This document shows positions 35,432 through 47,863 of a stretch of 64,000 bases of DNA, in pieces (position 1 is the first letter of the stretch; each line of letters opens with the position of its first letter). This DNA is from Tetragonia tetragonoides (Eukaryota > Streptophyta > Magnoliopsida > Caryophyllales > Aizoaceae). The notes below the pieces were generated by a model. That model was given only the letters and a program-made list of their open reading frames with translations, searched no databases and was not told the DNA's origin. A program made the translations under genes and the position numbers. The stretch covers positions 28,078,501-28,142,500 of the forward strand of contig CM076154.1 in the NCBI GenBank assembly GCA_038025085.1, in the 5' to 3' direction.

Positions 35432-36288
35432 CTTTAGATTGCAAAGAAAAATGCTCTGAGGTTCTGACACAGAGTTTTTTCAAGGGCTACAGTGTTGTGT
35501 GTTAGAACGTTTGGGCTTCTAACTTCTAAAAGCCAAAGGGCAAGATCAAGTGGGGTTATAAAGCAAGCTATTAGGGGCATGATGGTCATTAATGTGCATT
35601 ATGTCAAATTGCTCTCAAAAACTAGGGAAATTTTCTGCACTAATAGTGTTCATTATGTCAAATCACTGTTAAAGTTTAGTAATTAAAAATGATTAAAAAA
35701 ACAGAGAGCTTAAGGCTAAGAATGCTTCACCCATTTCAGATGAATATTACATATCAAACCATATTTCAAACCCCAAAAGCAAACTTCAAGCTTTACTCAT
35801 CCAGACTCAATCCCAAAAAAAAAACTCCTCTTCCATTTCCTCTTGTCAAGTATGCTTCTTCTAACTCTTCCAATTTCTTGTTTATGTTTGTTTTTCTGTA
35901 AGGTATGCTACTACCCATTTTTAGAAGCAGGTTACAAAATCTGTTTCTTGTTTAGCATTTTGCACTACACCATTGCTCTTTATCTGTTTAGCATTTTACA
36001 ATACCCATTCCTTTTAATCTTTTTATTCAATTTAATGCTATAAATATTTGACAAAATGCATGATTTTAGTCTAAAATCTGTTCATAATCGTTTATAATTC
36101 AACAAGTTCAGCTCCTGTTTTGCTCCCCTACTGCAAAAGAAAGAAGTGTTTAAAAGCCATGTTATAAAAGGCAAAAATTCATCATAATGATCAAAAGTAC
36201 AAAAAAGGGGTTTAATTGTATGTGGATTAGCATTGTACATTTTGCGTGTTGCTAACTAAAAATCATTACAGGATTATCAAAAAAATAC
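35432..36288. promoter_or_regulatory. shared divergent promoter region of the two F-box-like genes
   Basis: These 857 bp separate the minus-strand start (35431) from the plus-strand ATG (36289). A plus-strand leader intron is likely: a donor-like CAAGGTATGC near 35846-35855 and an acceptor ATTACAG directly before GATTATCAAAAAAATACATG. The region has fewer ATGAATTC motifs than the surrounding spacers. Confidence 0.4.
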
Positions 36289-36728
36289 ATGGCTTCACCT
36301 AATGATCAGAAGAAAATGGCAAAGATGAACATAGAGGAGATAGAAGGACTTGATGATCTTCTATCACAGCATATCTTCCCAAAGTGTGACAAATTGACAC
36401 TATGGAAGACAACTTGTTCATCAAAAAGACTGAAGTTGCTGGTTTGGGAATCTCGAGCCCTATTCCCTTTCAAGATGACAGAATTGGATGAACTTCTGAC
36501 ACGCCATGTCTTAACAAAGCTTAACAATGATGACCTGATAAGCGTTTCTAAGATAAGTAAAAAGTGGTCTATGCTAGCTTGGCGCAGCAGATCAATCAAA
36601 GCCAACAGAGCTACCACTGACAGGCAGCACTTGAAGCCGCTCAGATGATTGAAGCAGACGCTGCTAATGAAGCTTCAACTGCTGCTGTTGATGCAAACAA
36701 AAAAGAGTCCATAGAGAACATTGACTAA
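36289..36728 (+). CDS. small F-box-like protein B carried by the MULE
   Basis: The ATG is at 36289. The frame reads IEGLDDLLSQHIFPKCDKLT, then LWKTTCSSKRLKLLVW, then TELDELLTRHVLTKLNNDDL and ISVSKISKKWSMLAW. These look like two successive F-box-like helical units. The frame stops at 36646, but the +1 frame continues from about 36623 as AALEAAQMIEADAANEAS to a TAA at 36726-36728. This suggests a single frameshift that removed an Ala/Glu-rich tail. The short spacer on its 5' side is shared with the divergent gene A. No transposase or host gene similarity was seen. F-box identity is an inference from the hydrophobic spacing and the resemblance to A. Confidence 0.5.
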
Positions 36729-37009
36729 ATGGACATTGACTAAAGCTTAACTTAGTATCACATTTTGCTTGTATCTGTTTACTTTTGCTTGAAGGGTTGA
36801 ATCTTGTATAAGAATGTCACTTTTGATCAATTGAATGAGATCTTGTAAGTTTATTATGAATTCATTGCTTTAATCGAAAAATGAATTATAAGTATTAAAT
36901 TATATCCGATAAATCCATAGAGGAACAATTAATGAACTTAGCAAAAAGCAAAATGGTTAATATCTGCAAATGAATTCACACCCTAACTAAATGAATTCAT
37001 TCCATTATT

Positions 37010-37790
<781 letters not shown>

Positions 37791-37932
37791 GACCAAAAAA
37801 TAACACTACACCCTAAAAAACGTATCACTTATAGCGCCTCAATTCAAAGAACTACAAAAACACAACTAGCTAGGTTCTATAACTTCTAATCACCCCGCGA
37901 AGCAGCATCTTCTAGATTTGCAGCAGGAAATA

Positions 37933-40900
37933 CTACACTTGTCCTGTGTTGGCTACGTACTGTGTGGCCATAAAGCTTGCTGCACCCCCTTGTGGATGAA
38001 CCAAATATCCTTCCCCAACCATCTGATCAACAACATCCTGCATCCATGCAAAAAGTTAAGAAAGAATTCCACTTTAGCACATAATCTAAGAAAACCTTGA
38101 ATAAAATCATAGAAAAAGAATACCTTAACCGATTCCTGCACAACTTGCTTTGTATGCATCCTTGCCCTTTTCACTGCAGCACCTTTCCGTCCCCTTATTG
38201 TCTTGCATATCCTATCCTTTGTGCTCATTCTCCTAGTGTTCCTTTCACCAACAGCTCTCTTACCTTCAGGATTCCGTACTTTATTACTTGCACCTCCTGA
38301 ATCTTCTTCATCATCACTGTTATTTGCAGCCCCAAATTCAGTTTGCACATTGTCTCTTATTTTCTGAAATCCTTCTTCACAATAGTCTCTTGCCTTCTTA
38401 TTACAATCACTAACTGACATCAAGTTGCGAAACTTACGAACCATTTTTGTCCTCCAAATTGAAGCAGCAACCATACTATGCCCTGGCTTCCTTCCTATTA
38501 CCACAACCTCATCAGCTTTCTTACACGCTTTCGTCCACCTGGGAAGGATGTACTGGTCTGAAATTTTTTTGACACACATAACATTATAAATCCTCAAAAC
38601 ATGATAACACAAAATGCCATTCTGAATGAAGCTGTTGCAACTGCATGAAGCAGTAAGCAATTGAGCATCCACAACCATTTCATGTCGAAAAATGTCAGGA
38701 CCTTCCCTCCACACATGATATATAAACTTTCCATCTACAACACCAACGAATATTTGGCTGCAAGCTGCACCAATCATGAACTGCTCTTCCAACATCTGAT
38801 ATGCACTCATTCTATTAACTTCTCTTGTATGAACTAACAAAGACACATGATCAATGAGCATCTCTGGCCTCCCGTATTCATTTGAGTGGATGGATTTATT
38901 TTCATCGCTCCTCCAAGTATGAACAACATCACCAAAAGGGAATAGAAATCACATAAGCCTGTTGTTTTCCTTAACCTGTGGCAGATAACATGGTTAGTTG
39001 ATTCACTTCTTTGGGATGACAATATACCAGCCGAAAAGTTCTCTTTTGAGAAAGCATGGCACCATTTCTCCCTATTCGAATAGAACTCCTTCATCCAGGG
39101 GTGATCGACACAGTTGTATCTCTCAATCAACCTAACAGGAATGAATTCAAAAAAAACACAGGAATGACTGTCAGAAAAATAATTTGCATTGAAAATTCAT
39201 TCATCCAATTGATGAAAACAGAAATGCCAAATGAAATACAACCAAAAAAACTACATACCTTGCCCAGTAAAAGTTGAATTCTGCAACTGTATCAGCCCCT
39301 TTCATCAAGTGATCAAACAGATCAATGAATCCTGCTTAGCTCCTCAACCACTTTATCATGTCCCTTGATATCTTTGTGATATGCCAAATGCAAAGCCTAT
39401 GAGCTGACGTCCGAAACTCTGTTCTTATTGCATCTGCCATTGCTCTAGATTGATCAGTCATGATAGTCTTACGAGCAACGTTGCCCATAGAAAGGAGGAA
39501 CGTCTTGAACAACCAAACAAATGACTCAGCTCTTTCATTAATCATAAAACCACAACCGAACATCACATTGTTGGTGTGGTTGTTAATTCCAATAAAAGGG
39601 TCACAAATCATGTCATACTTGTTAGTACAATACTTAGTATCATGTATAACAAGATCACCAAACAACTCATAATCCAATCTCATTTGTTCATCACGCCAAA
39701 AAAAGCTACAAAGCCTTCCAGCATCATCACATTCAAAGTCATAATAGAAGTCCTTTTCATTCTGTGCCCTTCTCTTGAATATTTCAATGAGTGTGTTAGC
39801 ATCACCACCATCAAACCTCTTTGCATCATCCTGAGCTAATGCATTGTATGCATCATTGTTTGTAAAGCCAACCATTGGAGATCCTCCAGACTCTTGCTTC
39901 AACAACCTTATTGCATCAGCAATAGGTAACCCGCACTTCCTAAAAATTTTCAGAAAAGCCAATTGTTCTTTTGAAACACCTCTGTGAGATCTCATTAAAT
40001 GTGCATGTTGCTCATGGGATAAAAGATGATTATAAATCATCACATGCTTAGTTACTGTCCAAGTACCCTGTCTATCAACATCAAACTGAATATGAGCCTT
40101 GCATCCAATTCTTATAATTGATTTTGCATAACACCGATCATGTTTCTTTGACTCATCCTTAAACCCTTCCTTCTGACAGCAAAACTGCCTCATTGAAACA
40201 GTCTAACTCTACGTCTTAGCTTACTCTTCTGAGTACTAAACCCCTTGCACAATGCATAGTCATTGCACCTTTCATGAGCTTTTTCCTCACTTTTAACAAC
40301 TAACCCTAACAGCTCAGAAGTTTCAGCCTCTTTTACAATCATTACAGAACCACCTAGAAAAACATCAACATATTCAATTACAAAACCAAATTGAATAAAA
40401 AGCAAAACGATCAATGAATTCATGTAGAATGAATTTTCAGTTATACAATAAGTATAACTAACAAATATCATATAAAATCCACACAGGAATAAATGAATAA
40501 AGCCATCCTAACATGAATTAGTATTTGACAAACTGACAATTCATTTATTAACAACTAAAATTCATTGCCTACAGAAAAAAAATTCATTTGCTAAATTCAT
40601 TAAAAAAGGAACTACAACAGAATTCATCTTTTAACCAACAGATCAAATGAATACAATTATTGAATTGTGAATTCATTGCTTAAAACAAAAAATTCATTAA
40701 CAAAACACATCAAAATGAAATGTAAAATCAGAATCACTAAGAGAATCAGAATCACTAACACATCAAAATGAAATGTAAAAATTCAATGAATGAATTTTGA
40801 ATTGAGCAGTAAAATTCATTAGCTACTATTAATAATTAATTGGTTGAAACACAAAAATTCATTACCAAAACACACATCACATTTCATTTTTTTTAACCAA

Positions 40901-41248
40901 TGAATGTAAATCAATCATTACAGTACAATTCATCTTTTAACCAAACACATCAATGAATCAGTGAATGAATTTTGAATTGCACAGTAAATTCATTACTTAA
41001 ACACAAAAATTCATTAACACAACAAAAAACACAAAAATTCAAAATACCTTACAGTAAACACAAAACAAATTCATTAGAATATTGTAGAAAACACAAAGTT
41101 CATTGTACATTCAGTTCAAAATTAATTCATCCAAACCTCTATCTTGGAGCTCCACTTTTTCTACTTCAACTGGAGCAAATTCAACTTTTTCTTCTTCAAC
41201 AGAAGCAGAATCAACTGGAATCGATGAGGATTGTGGTTCGAAATCCAT
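37933..41248 (-). pseudogene. FAR1-type MULE transposase with SWIM zinc finger, degenerate
   Basis: Exons in coding order: 41248-41137, 40353-39259, 39131-38124, 38037-37933 (TAG). All have AG/GT borders. Domain order: acidic N-terminus; FAR1-type DNA-binding zinc cluster (ERCNDYALCKGFS, FCCQKEGF); MULE transposase core with first Asp in VIHDTKYCTNKYD, second Asp in IMTDQSRAM, the HRLCIWH motif and the final Glu in SSQRSESTNH; then SWIM finger CSCNSFIQNGILCYH. The last exon ends in YVANTGQV. FHY3/FAR1 host factors derive from this class, but the setting inside TIRs marks this one as a transposon gene. It is broken by a one-base frameshift near 40200, an in-frame TAA at 39336-39338 and a frameshift near 38945. 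It reads inward from the right end of the element. Confidence 0.87.
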
Positions 41249-41554
41249 AATCTAAAAAAAGAACATCAAATTCGCCATGAAAGCATAAAAAAACTTCGCA
41301 AAAAGAGAAGAAAATCGCTAAAATCAAACCGCAAAGAAGAAAAACACAAAACCTAGCCTTCAACCGAGCTCGGATGCGCGCGCAGGTCTACAATGGAGAG
41401 AGGAGAGAGAAAACGAAATAGGAGAGAGCAATTTGAGCTCAACAATGGAGTCTAAAATACAACTCAAAAAAACAGAGAGAAAACGAAAGAGGAGAGAGAA
41501 CTGAGGAGAGAGAAATGAAGTTAGTTATCTAGGGATTGCAAAAAAATGAAAAAA

Positions 41555-41615
41555 ACACGTTTTTTAGGCGAAACGTTTCGAGAAAAAAACGCGTTTCGAA
41601 ACATCACTTACCAAA
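41555..41615. promoter_or_regulatory. TTTCGAAA/AAACGTTTCG palindrome cluster upstream of the transposase
   Basis: Between the right terminal repeat and the transposase leader, CGAAACGTTTCGAG and CGCGTTTCGAAACATC follow each other within about 35 bp, both palindromic at the core. The place, about 75-120 bp inside the element end, is where subterminal transposase or promoter sites are expected. Function is inferred only. Confidence 0.35.
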
Positions 41616-41690
41616 ATGACGTCGTTTGCCCGCGTCAGTTCCACCGCTCTACATAAAGCTGGGACTATATAAAAATTTGCTTTCTTAGAT

Positions 41691-42330
41691 ACGGCACATC
41701 AGCAAATTCTTTGAAAATTTATTATTTTTTAATTTAATAACCACAATAACACAGCCCATCAATAGGACTTACCGACAGACCACTAGATCCTCATGACCTT
41801 AGATCTCGTGCCGATCTTCATCGTGATAGATAGGGCTACGAGGTGTGTGATAGCGCTGGGTTAGGGATGTGGGGCCGTGGGGACAGTGTACGGGATGATT
41901 GTTCAAGATCTGGGCAAGGAGAGTCGCGGTGGTGGTGGCAGTGGAGGGTGGTAGTGGCTATGGAAGGTTTGGGTCGTTTTAATGAATCTGGTGATAGGTT
42001 GATGATGACGGTAAGATGAAAGACAGAAAGAGAATAAGGGGAGGAAGGTTTGGGGTTTTGGACTTGGTTAGAAAAATTAGCTTGATACATTCAGTTATGC
42101 GATTATTTCCTATCTCAAGTTCACTTGATATCATTCCTAACTTTTTTCTTTTTTTGATATTTATAGCTTGCCTTTTTTCTCATTTTTTAAACTTACCTAA
42201 TTTTTTTAATTTTATTAATTTTCTTTTTTTTTAATTATATTTTTTGTCGTATCCGTATCCTAAAAATTTGACAAATGCAGTATCCCGTATACGTACCTGC
42301 ATTGGTATCCGTATCCGTATCGGTGCAACC
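41691..42330. mobile_element. right part of the older TIR element split by the MULE
   Basis: The sequence continues from the right 9-bp duplication and ends with GGTATCCGTATCCGTATCGG then TGCAACC, the inverted match of the left end at 24687. It contains G-rich DNA at 41860-41960 without a credible reading frame. GTATCCG-type stretches also occur near 59480-59570, suggesting a family. Confidence 0.5.
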
Positions 42331-42462
42331 TAGGCCTTTACTGAACGTGGACAAGTTAACTGCAAGAGCAAATACATAGGTCTTGCTTGGCAATTGATTG
42401 GTGATATTGGCGGTTAGTTGTTGGATGTTGGTTGTTGGCTGATGGCTGGTGACAGAGCCTTA

Positions 42463-42820
42463 GAGCTTGTTTGGGAGTTGAAGAATGGAGGGGAATGAGG
42501 GGGAAATAAAATATTCTCCTTGTTTGTAAGTTTTTTTAAAGAGGGAAAGGGAGGGGAATGAAGGGGAACAGTTCCCCTCCATTCCCCTCCATTAACTCAA
42601 TTTTTGTTCCCCCCCAAATTGGGGGGAAATGAAGGAAAAGGGAAATTTTTAAGTGACAGTAGTCGGTTCCCCTCCATTCCCCTCCCTTCTCCTTACTTGA
42701 ACTCCTAAACAAGGTGAATTATTTCACCTTCATTTTCCTCCCTTCTCTTCCCTTCCCCTCCCACTCATTCCCTTCCCTTCCCTTCCCTTCCCACCCCACC
42801 CAAAACTCCCAAACAGGCTC
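42463..42820. mobile_element. Tourist-like MITE
   Basis: This 358-bp element has ends GAGCTTGTTTGGGAGTT and the inverted AACTCCCAAACAGGCTC, flanked by TTA at 42460-42462 and 42821-42823. The TTA duplication and GTTTGG-type ends fit PIF/Harbinger-derived MITEs. The inside is made of GGGGAATGG/CCATTCCCC arms. Confidence 0.85.
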
Positions 42821-42823
42821 TTA

Positions 42824-45280
42824 AAGTTGTAGCTTTGTTTTACATGCATACTAATTTTATACCCTTGTGTAGCACAAGTTAAATATAAATGTATGCAAAT
42901 ATTTTTAATTAATGAACGTGTTTTTAAACACATTAAAAAAGGGAAAATAAAAAAAAATAATAGCTATGTTGATCTACCTAAACAATAGCAATTTTTTGCT
43001 CTTGCACTTTGAATGGTGGGTTGGCTAAACTACGAACCGTGGTTACCAAATCATATGCTAGATTAAAATGATGAATAATTAACATCACTCTTATAAGAAT
43101 TTCATTACTAATGCGTCACTTGTCTAGTCAGATTTTTAAAGTTTATATCCTTTATCAACATAGTAATTATTTGTCTTCAATACGTAGATCAGAGTATATA
43201 TCACTTTGAAATGATAAATAGTGAATTCATCAGTTTGAGCAAGTAATAATTCTTTGTAAATAGTCACATGAACCTTCATATATAACTATATAAGCATGAT
43301 ACAACCGTTTTCAATGGAGTTTAATTTGAAAACAATTCAGATATATGAAGTATTATTAAGAGGAAAGTAGCTTTTTAAATTTCGGGTCAGAGGCACCACA
43401 TACAAGCAGATGAATTGACTTTTTTTTTTTTTTTTTTTTTTTGGGTAAATCAACATAGGTTGGTCTAGTGGTTTGATCCTTGGTTTCCTTACCCACCACC
43501 AAGGATCAAATCCCACTAGGGGCATTTGGGATCCCTTTCCTCTTATTCCCCCTTCCTCCCAAATGCCGCCCACTAAGCTCCTGGACCTTAAATCCGAGAT
43601 GGGCCAGCCTGGGAGCGGGCCTCCTTACCTTACAAAAAAAAAAAAAAAAAAAAAAGAGGAAAGGAATAAAATAGTATGTGCTCGAACTGAAGAACTTTAA
43701 GAAGTTGTCTACCAACAAATTATGATAAGTACATTTACCCATGTAAGTGGAAATACTATGACGGTGACTTGTAACAATCTGTCAAGGAATTACAAAACAT
43801 TATTATTACATGTATATTATGCTAATGAGTATGAAAATAAACCAACCAACACACAAAAGTTTAAAGGAGAAATATGAGCACAAATCTATACATTGAAGTA
43901 TAAATGATATACTAATAGTAGAGGTTGCATACGTGCATATCATGAGTATGAGTTACAGAAAAAAAGAAAAAAAAATAATAATAAGGACATTGAGTCAAGT
44001 ATGAGGGTTATTATTTATAGGATGGTAGGAGGTTGTGGCAAATACTATGGATAGAATTTCAATACGATGTAGTTAATTAAGGATTCATTGATATAATATA
44101 TAACCAAAGGAGACCATTGATTCATTTCTTCCCTAAAAGGGCATATGCATTTAGGTAATTTCTTATAACTAATCTCTACACAAATGTGATTTTAATTTTT
44201 TATTTAGTCTCAATTTAATGTTTTTTAATCCAAAATTCTCTCCTAGTTAATAGGCAAACATGATCACCTGGGAGACCATTGAAATCAAAGAAGCCAATGT
44301 GTTATAATCGTGTCGGCTTCCACCACCACGACCAAAATGGGGATTAGGGAAGATGTTTTCCCATTACCTCTCGCTCTTTCCTTTCGTCCTCCATCACTCG
44401 CCACCCATAGTTGCTCATCCCAACCACAGTCGATCCCAGTTCCCTCTACCTAACCACTCGACCTAGCCGCCGAAACCACCCTAGTTACTCAGCCTCCGCC
44501 GCTGCCCAGCACAGCCAACACACATCAACGGTAACTCAATTAACTATAAAAAAAAAGTTAAACTTCAATAAAAATTAAAAAATTAAATTGTCATTGTGCT
44601 TGAATATTATATTATTCACTATGATTTGATTTTAGTTCTTTAAGATGAATATAGCGACAGAGGTTAGAGAGGAAATAATAAGAGAAAGAGAATTTCTTTT
44701 CACAATAAACAGTTCGCATTAATACCACATTTCTTTTAAACAATACTACACCTCTGATAAAATAATATCAATATTGCCCTTTTTTTTTAAATTTTGGGTG
44801 TAATTCCCTTCCCATTCCCCAATTTATAATAGCTCCCAATTTGTTGTCATACAACACTTTTTACGAATCGTTTAACAAATTATTATTCGATCAATATCAC
44901 TTATGATGGCAGAGTAATGATCGTAACTGTTATTTTGAGATCCATATCCATTTAAACTTACATTTAATTTTCAAAATTAAGTAATTTTATTTTATTTTTT
45001 TTCAAGAAAATATCATACATGCGCCTGATTTGAGCACATGTTGTATAAACCTGCGCCTTATTTGGACACAGCCGGGAAATACATGTGATTAAAATGGGTG
45101 CAAGTATAAAACCCACGTTAGGCACATGGTACATTCAAATGCATGTCAGAACTAAAAGAACGGTAGAAGTGTAGCAAAGCAGCGAGAGATATAATTTTGT
45201 TCCTCAAAAGAGGTCCCCACATCCACATGGCCACATGGTAGTAGACCACTAATACTTTAACCCGAATGTTATATGTCTGC
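42824..45280. other. intergenic AT-rich DNA with a SINE
   Basis: Apart from the SINE at 43443-43655 I see no gene. The block 44310-44530 is proline-codon-like CCACC/CCGCC sequence that resembles a captured gene fragment but has no open frame of note. Confidence 0.4.
43443..43655 (+). mobile_element. tRNA-derived SINE with intact A and B boxes
   Basis: The RNA polymerase III A box TGGTCTAGTGG lies at 43461-43471 and the B box-like GGATCAAATCC at 43503-43513, spaced as in tRNA-derived SINEs. The body runs to CTTACCTTAC and a 22-nt A tail (43634-43655). A 23-nt T run (43420-43442) precedes the head, so the unit has homopolymers at both ends. AAGAGGAAAG occurs just after the A tail and again near 43350, a possible distant target duplication. 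Confidence 0.8.
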
Positions 45281-45290
45281 GGCCCAGACA

Positions 45291-46752
45291 CGCTTAAATG
45301 TCAATATGGCTGGCTAATTTTAGTACAAAAAATAAGTGAACAGTAATAAAATTTAAGTGAACAGTAACAAAACTCAAGTAAGGTATAAGTGTAATAGCCA
45401 TTAGTTTATTTTATACTCTGTTAGTGAAATTTAGAACAAGTTTCTTCCCCAAACCATCGCAAACTGCTCTCTCTCCTCTTGCTCTGCCTCTCTCCTATAA
45501 ATTACTCTCTCTCCTCTTACTCTGTTTTTCTTCTTGCTCTATCTGTCTCCTCCTTAAAACTCCGGCAAAGTCGTAATGCGTGAGACAAGCGTTTTGCTAG
45601 TTTCAAAAAATATGTTGTAGTGTAGTCCGCCTTGGAAAAGGCTAAGCAGAGCCCCATCATCACTTTGATGTTCCCTCTCCAGTTTCCACTTCTTTAAATA
45701 GACTGTTGCGGATGGGTTATTTGGTTATGTTCATTTATGGACACATATGTACAATGGAGCGAGTGTGGAGGCTTGATATATACAATCTCACTTAAGAATT
45801 TCAGCAAACAACTGGTGTGCACTCAAAACAGAGATATTTTAAGCATTTGAATGATGAATATTAGTGTAAAATAAAATTACAAGGCACAATAAAGGCAAAA
45901 ACTACCAAGAAGAATTGACTAAAGGGATGCAGAACTGAAGGTGGAGTGATACTAACATGATGGTGGAATAGAGTTTGCTGTCGCCACAAAGCTTTGAAGT
46001 ATACAGGGGTTGAATGATTTATGTATTAATTGGGTGGGCTTTGAAAGCCTTTTTTGCTTTGTCTTTTCCTTATGAGAATGAGATGAGTGCTAAAGCTAGC
46101 TTTGATCATTAATAAAATTCTCCACTTATCTAAAATAAAAGGTTCATTTGGGCATGACTAATTAAATCAAAGTTTTGAGGGTCTAATCTCAACTCAAAGT
46201 GATCCATGGGAAATAAATTTCCACATAAACGAGAATACTTTATTATGTTTCATAAACTAGACCAACAACAGCAATGGGGTTTTAACTTTTGATAAAAATT
46301 ATGTGATCTCCTTTGAATAATTTGAGATGGCCAGAGAGGTGTAATGATGCCTACAAAGAGAATGATTTTTAACATTGATGGATCCGTGTACAGAATGGAG
46401 GTTAATCATGGAAAATTGGCAAAACCTATTAAAATTCAAAACATATATACAGAGTCTTTTGGCTGTAGCAATTGACTGCTCCTTGATTCCCAATAGTAGA
46501 AATCCGCCATGGTCGAAGAGGAGAAGAAAATAATGAGTGTTTTGCCTTTCAATTCAGCATATATCATTTTACAAAAGGAGAGAGACAGAGCAAGAGGAGA
46601 GAGCAAGAGGAGAGAGAGAGTATCAATTGACCAAAATTAACTTTATATCTGCTTTACCTATTTTGGCCCCAACTTAGCTTCTTCTGAAAGTTTGACAAAG
46701 TTACTCATTTTTGTACTAAACCACGCCACATAGGACGCAATGACGCTTAAGC
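45291..46752. mobile_element. 1.5-kb inverted-repeat element
   Basis: The left end CGCTTAAATGTCAATATGGC, continuing to TTTAGTACAAAAAATAAGTG, is mirrored by the right end, whose reverse complement reads AGCTTAAGCGTCATTGCG and TTTAGTACAAAAATGAGTAA. The arms continue into matching CTCTCTCCTCTTGCTCT tracts (45465-45510 and 46560-46615). No clear target duplication was found. An L1-like 3' end lies inside (45850-46138). Probably a non-autonomous DNA transposon. Confidence 0.55.
45850..46138 (+). mobile_element. L1-type LINE 3' end, plus strand
   Basis: The segment ends TCATTAATAAAATTCTCCAC followed by TTATCTAAAATAAAA, the same 3' terminal style as the L1 copy at 4431-4914. It is preceded by the GAAAGCCTTTTTTGCTTTGT segment typical of these tails. 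The 5' boundary is approximate. Confidence 0.5.
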
Positions 46753-47863
46753 TAGTCTGCCAGGCGACGTATAACAACTTCCTACTTTAAAGTTTAAACT
46801 AAGGGATACAAATGTAGTGAAAACACTAAACTATATGATTTTCTCATGCAAGAGGATCATTAATTTAAGTTTCTCTTGTTACTTGTCCGTGTGTTTCAAT
46901 TTTTTTTTCTTATTTTGGGTTTCAATTTTTTAACTTAAGTTAGGAGTATTTTAGGAACATCAAATTATTGTGTGTGGTATTTAGCACCACCCAAAAAAAA
47001 GGGGCTTTTCGGAAAATGTTGGGATAAACATATTTGTGTTCAATAATTTGGGATTCACGTTGAGCAATTCCGAAATTCAATACATAACAATTCACAATCT
47101 CAAGAAGAGATAGAGAGAGGTAAAACGTATTTAAACTTTGATTTATCACTGGCCACAATCTGTAATTCCAACTCTGAGGACATCTTGTCCTCTCAAGCTG
47201 TTTCTTCCAAGTTTCTGTAACAGTTTTTGTAATCTAAAAAATATGGTATATTCTCTTCCTGTCAAAATTCTCACTACTATAAGAGTCATCCCTGTGAAAA
47301 GTGAAAACTGTTGGCAGTCCTGCGTGAGGAATTTCGAATACATATAACGACGTTTTCAATGCCTATGAACAGACTTCCTATTGCCACAACAGTATGTACA
47401 AGAGGCCAAGAAATTGGCTGTAAGCAAAGAACCAATAAGCATGACAGGCCAAAAAAAAAATTAAAGATGGAAAAGCCCCAACCCCGACAAATGCAAAGAA
47501 TTGTAAAGAATTAAGTTTCAACACCCAACAGGCTCGCCACCAAATACCTGGTCATGAAATCTTCTCGCCTGTAAAGCAGCACAAGATCAGTAACAAAATT
47601 ATATCTGCTTGGGGAAGGGGGTTAATTTAAGATCCAGTCTTGATCTACAATGATGCAAATTGTGCCAGCATGATTAGCTAAGACATCATAAGGAAATGCT
47701 ACCATGTTAATAAAAAGGGGAACATAGATAGAAGAAAAACAACAAAATAAGAACTAGATAAAGATAGAATGTAACCTTGGAATCTCCATGGACGGAACTA
47801 CCAAAATTGTATGGAGTAAATATGACAATACTCCATCATCAGCAACAAAAAGACTGCTTATAG

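Noticed and set aside
43337..43742. Several open frames over the SINE
   Set aside because: They run through the SINE body and its poly-T/poly-A runs on both strands; no gene signal.
47518..47568. Possible extra minus-strand exon (ARRFHDQVFGGEPVGC) after the importin stop
   Set aside because: The importin frame already ends at 47864-47866 with a natural C-terminus. The piece has an acceptor but nothing shows it is coding; it may be part of the 3' untranslated region.
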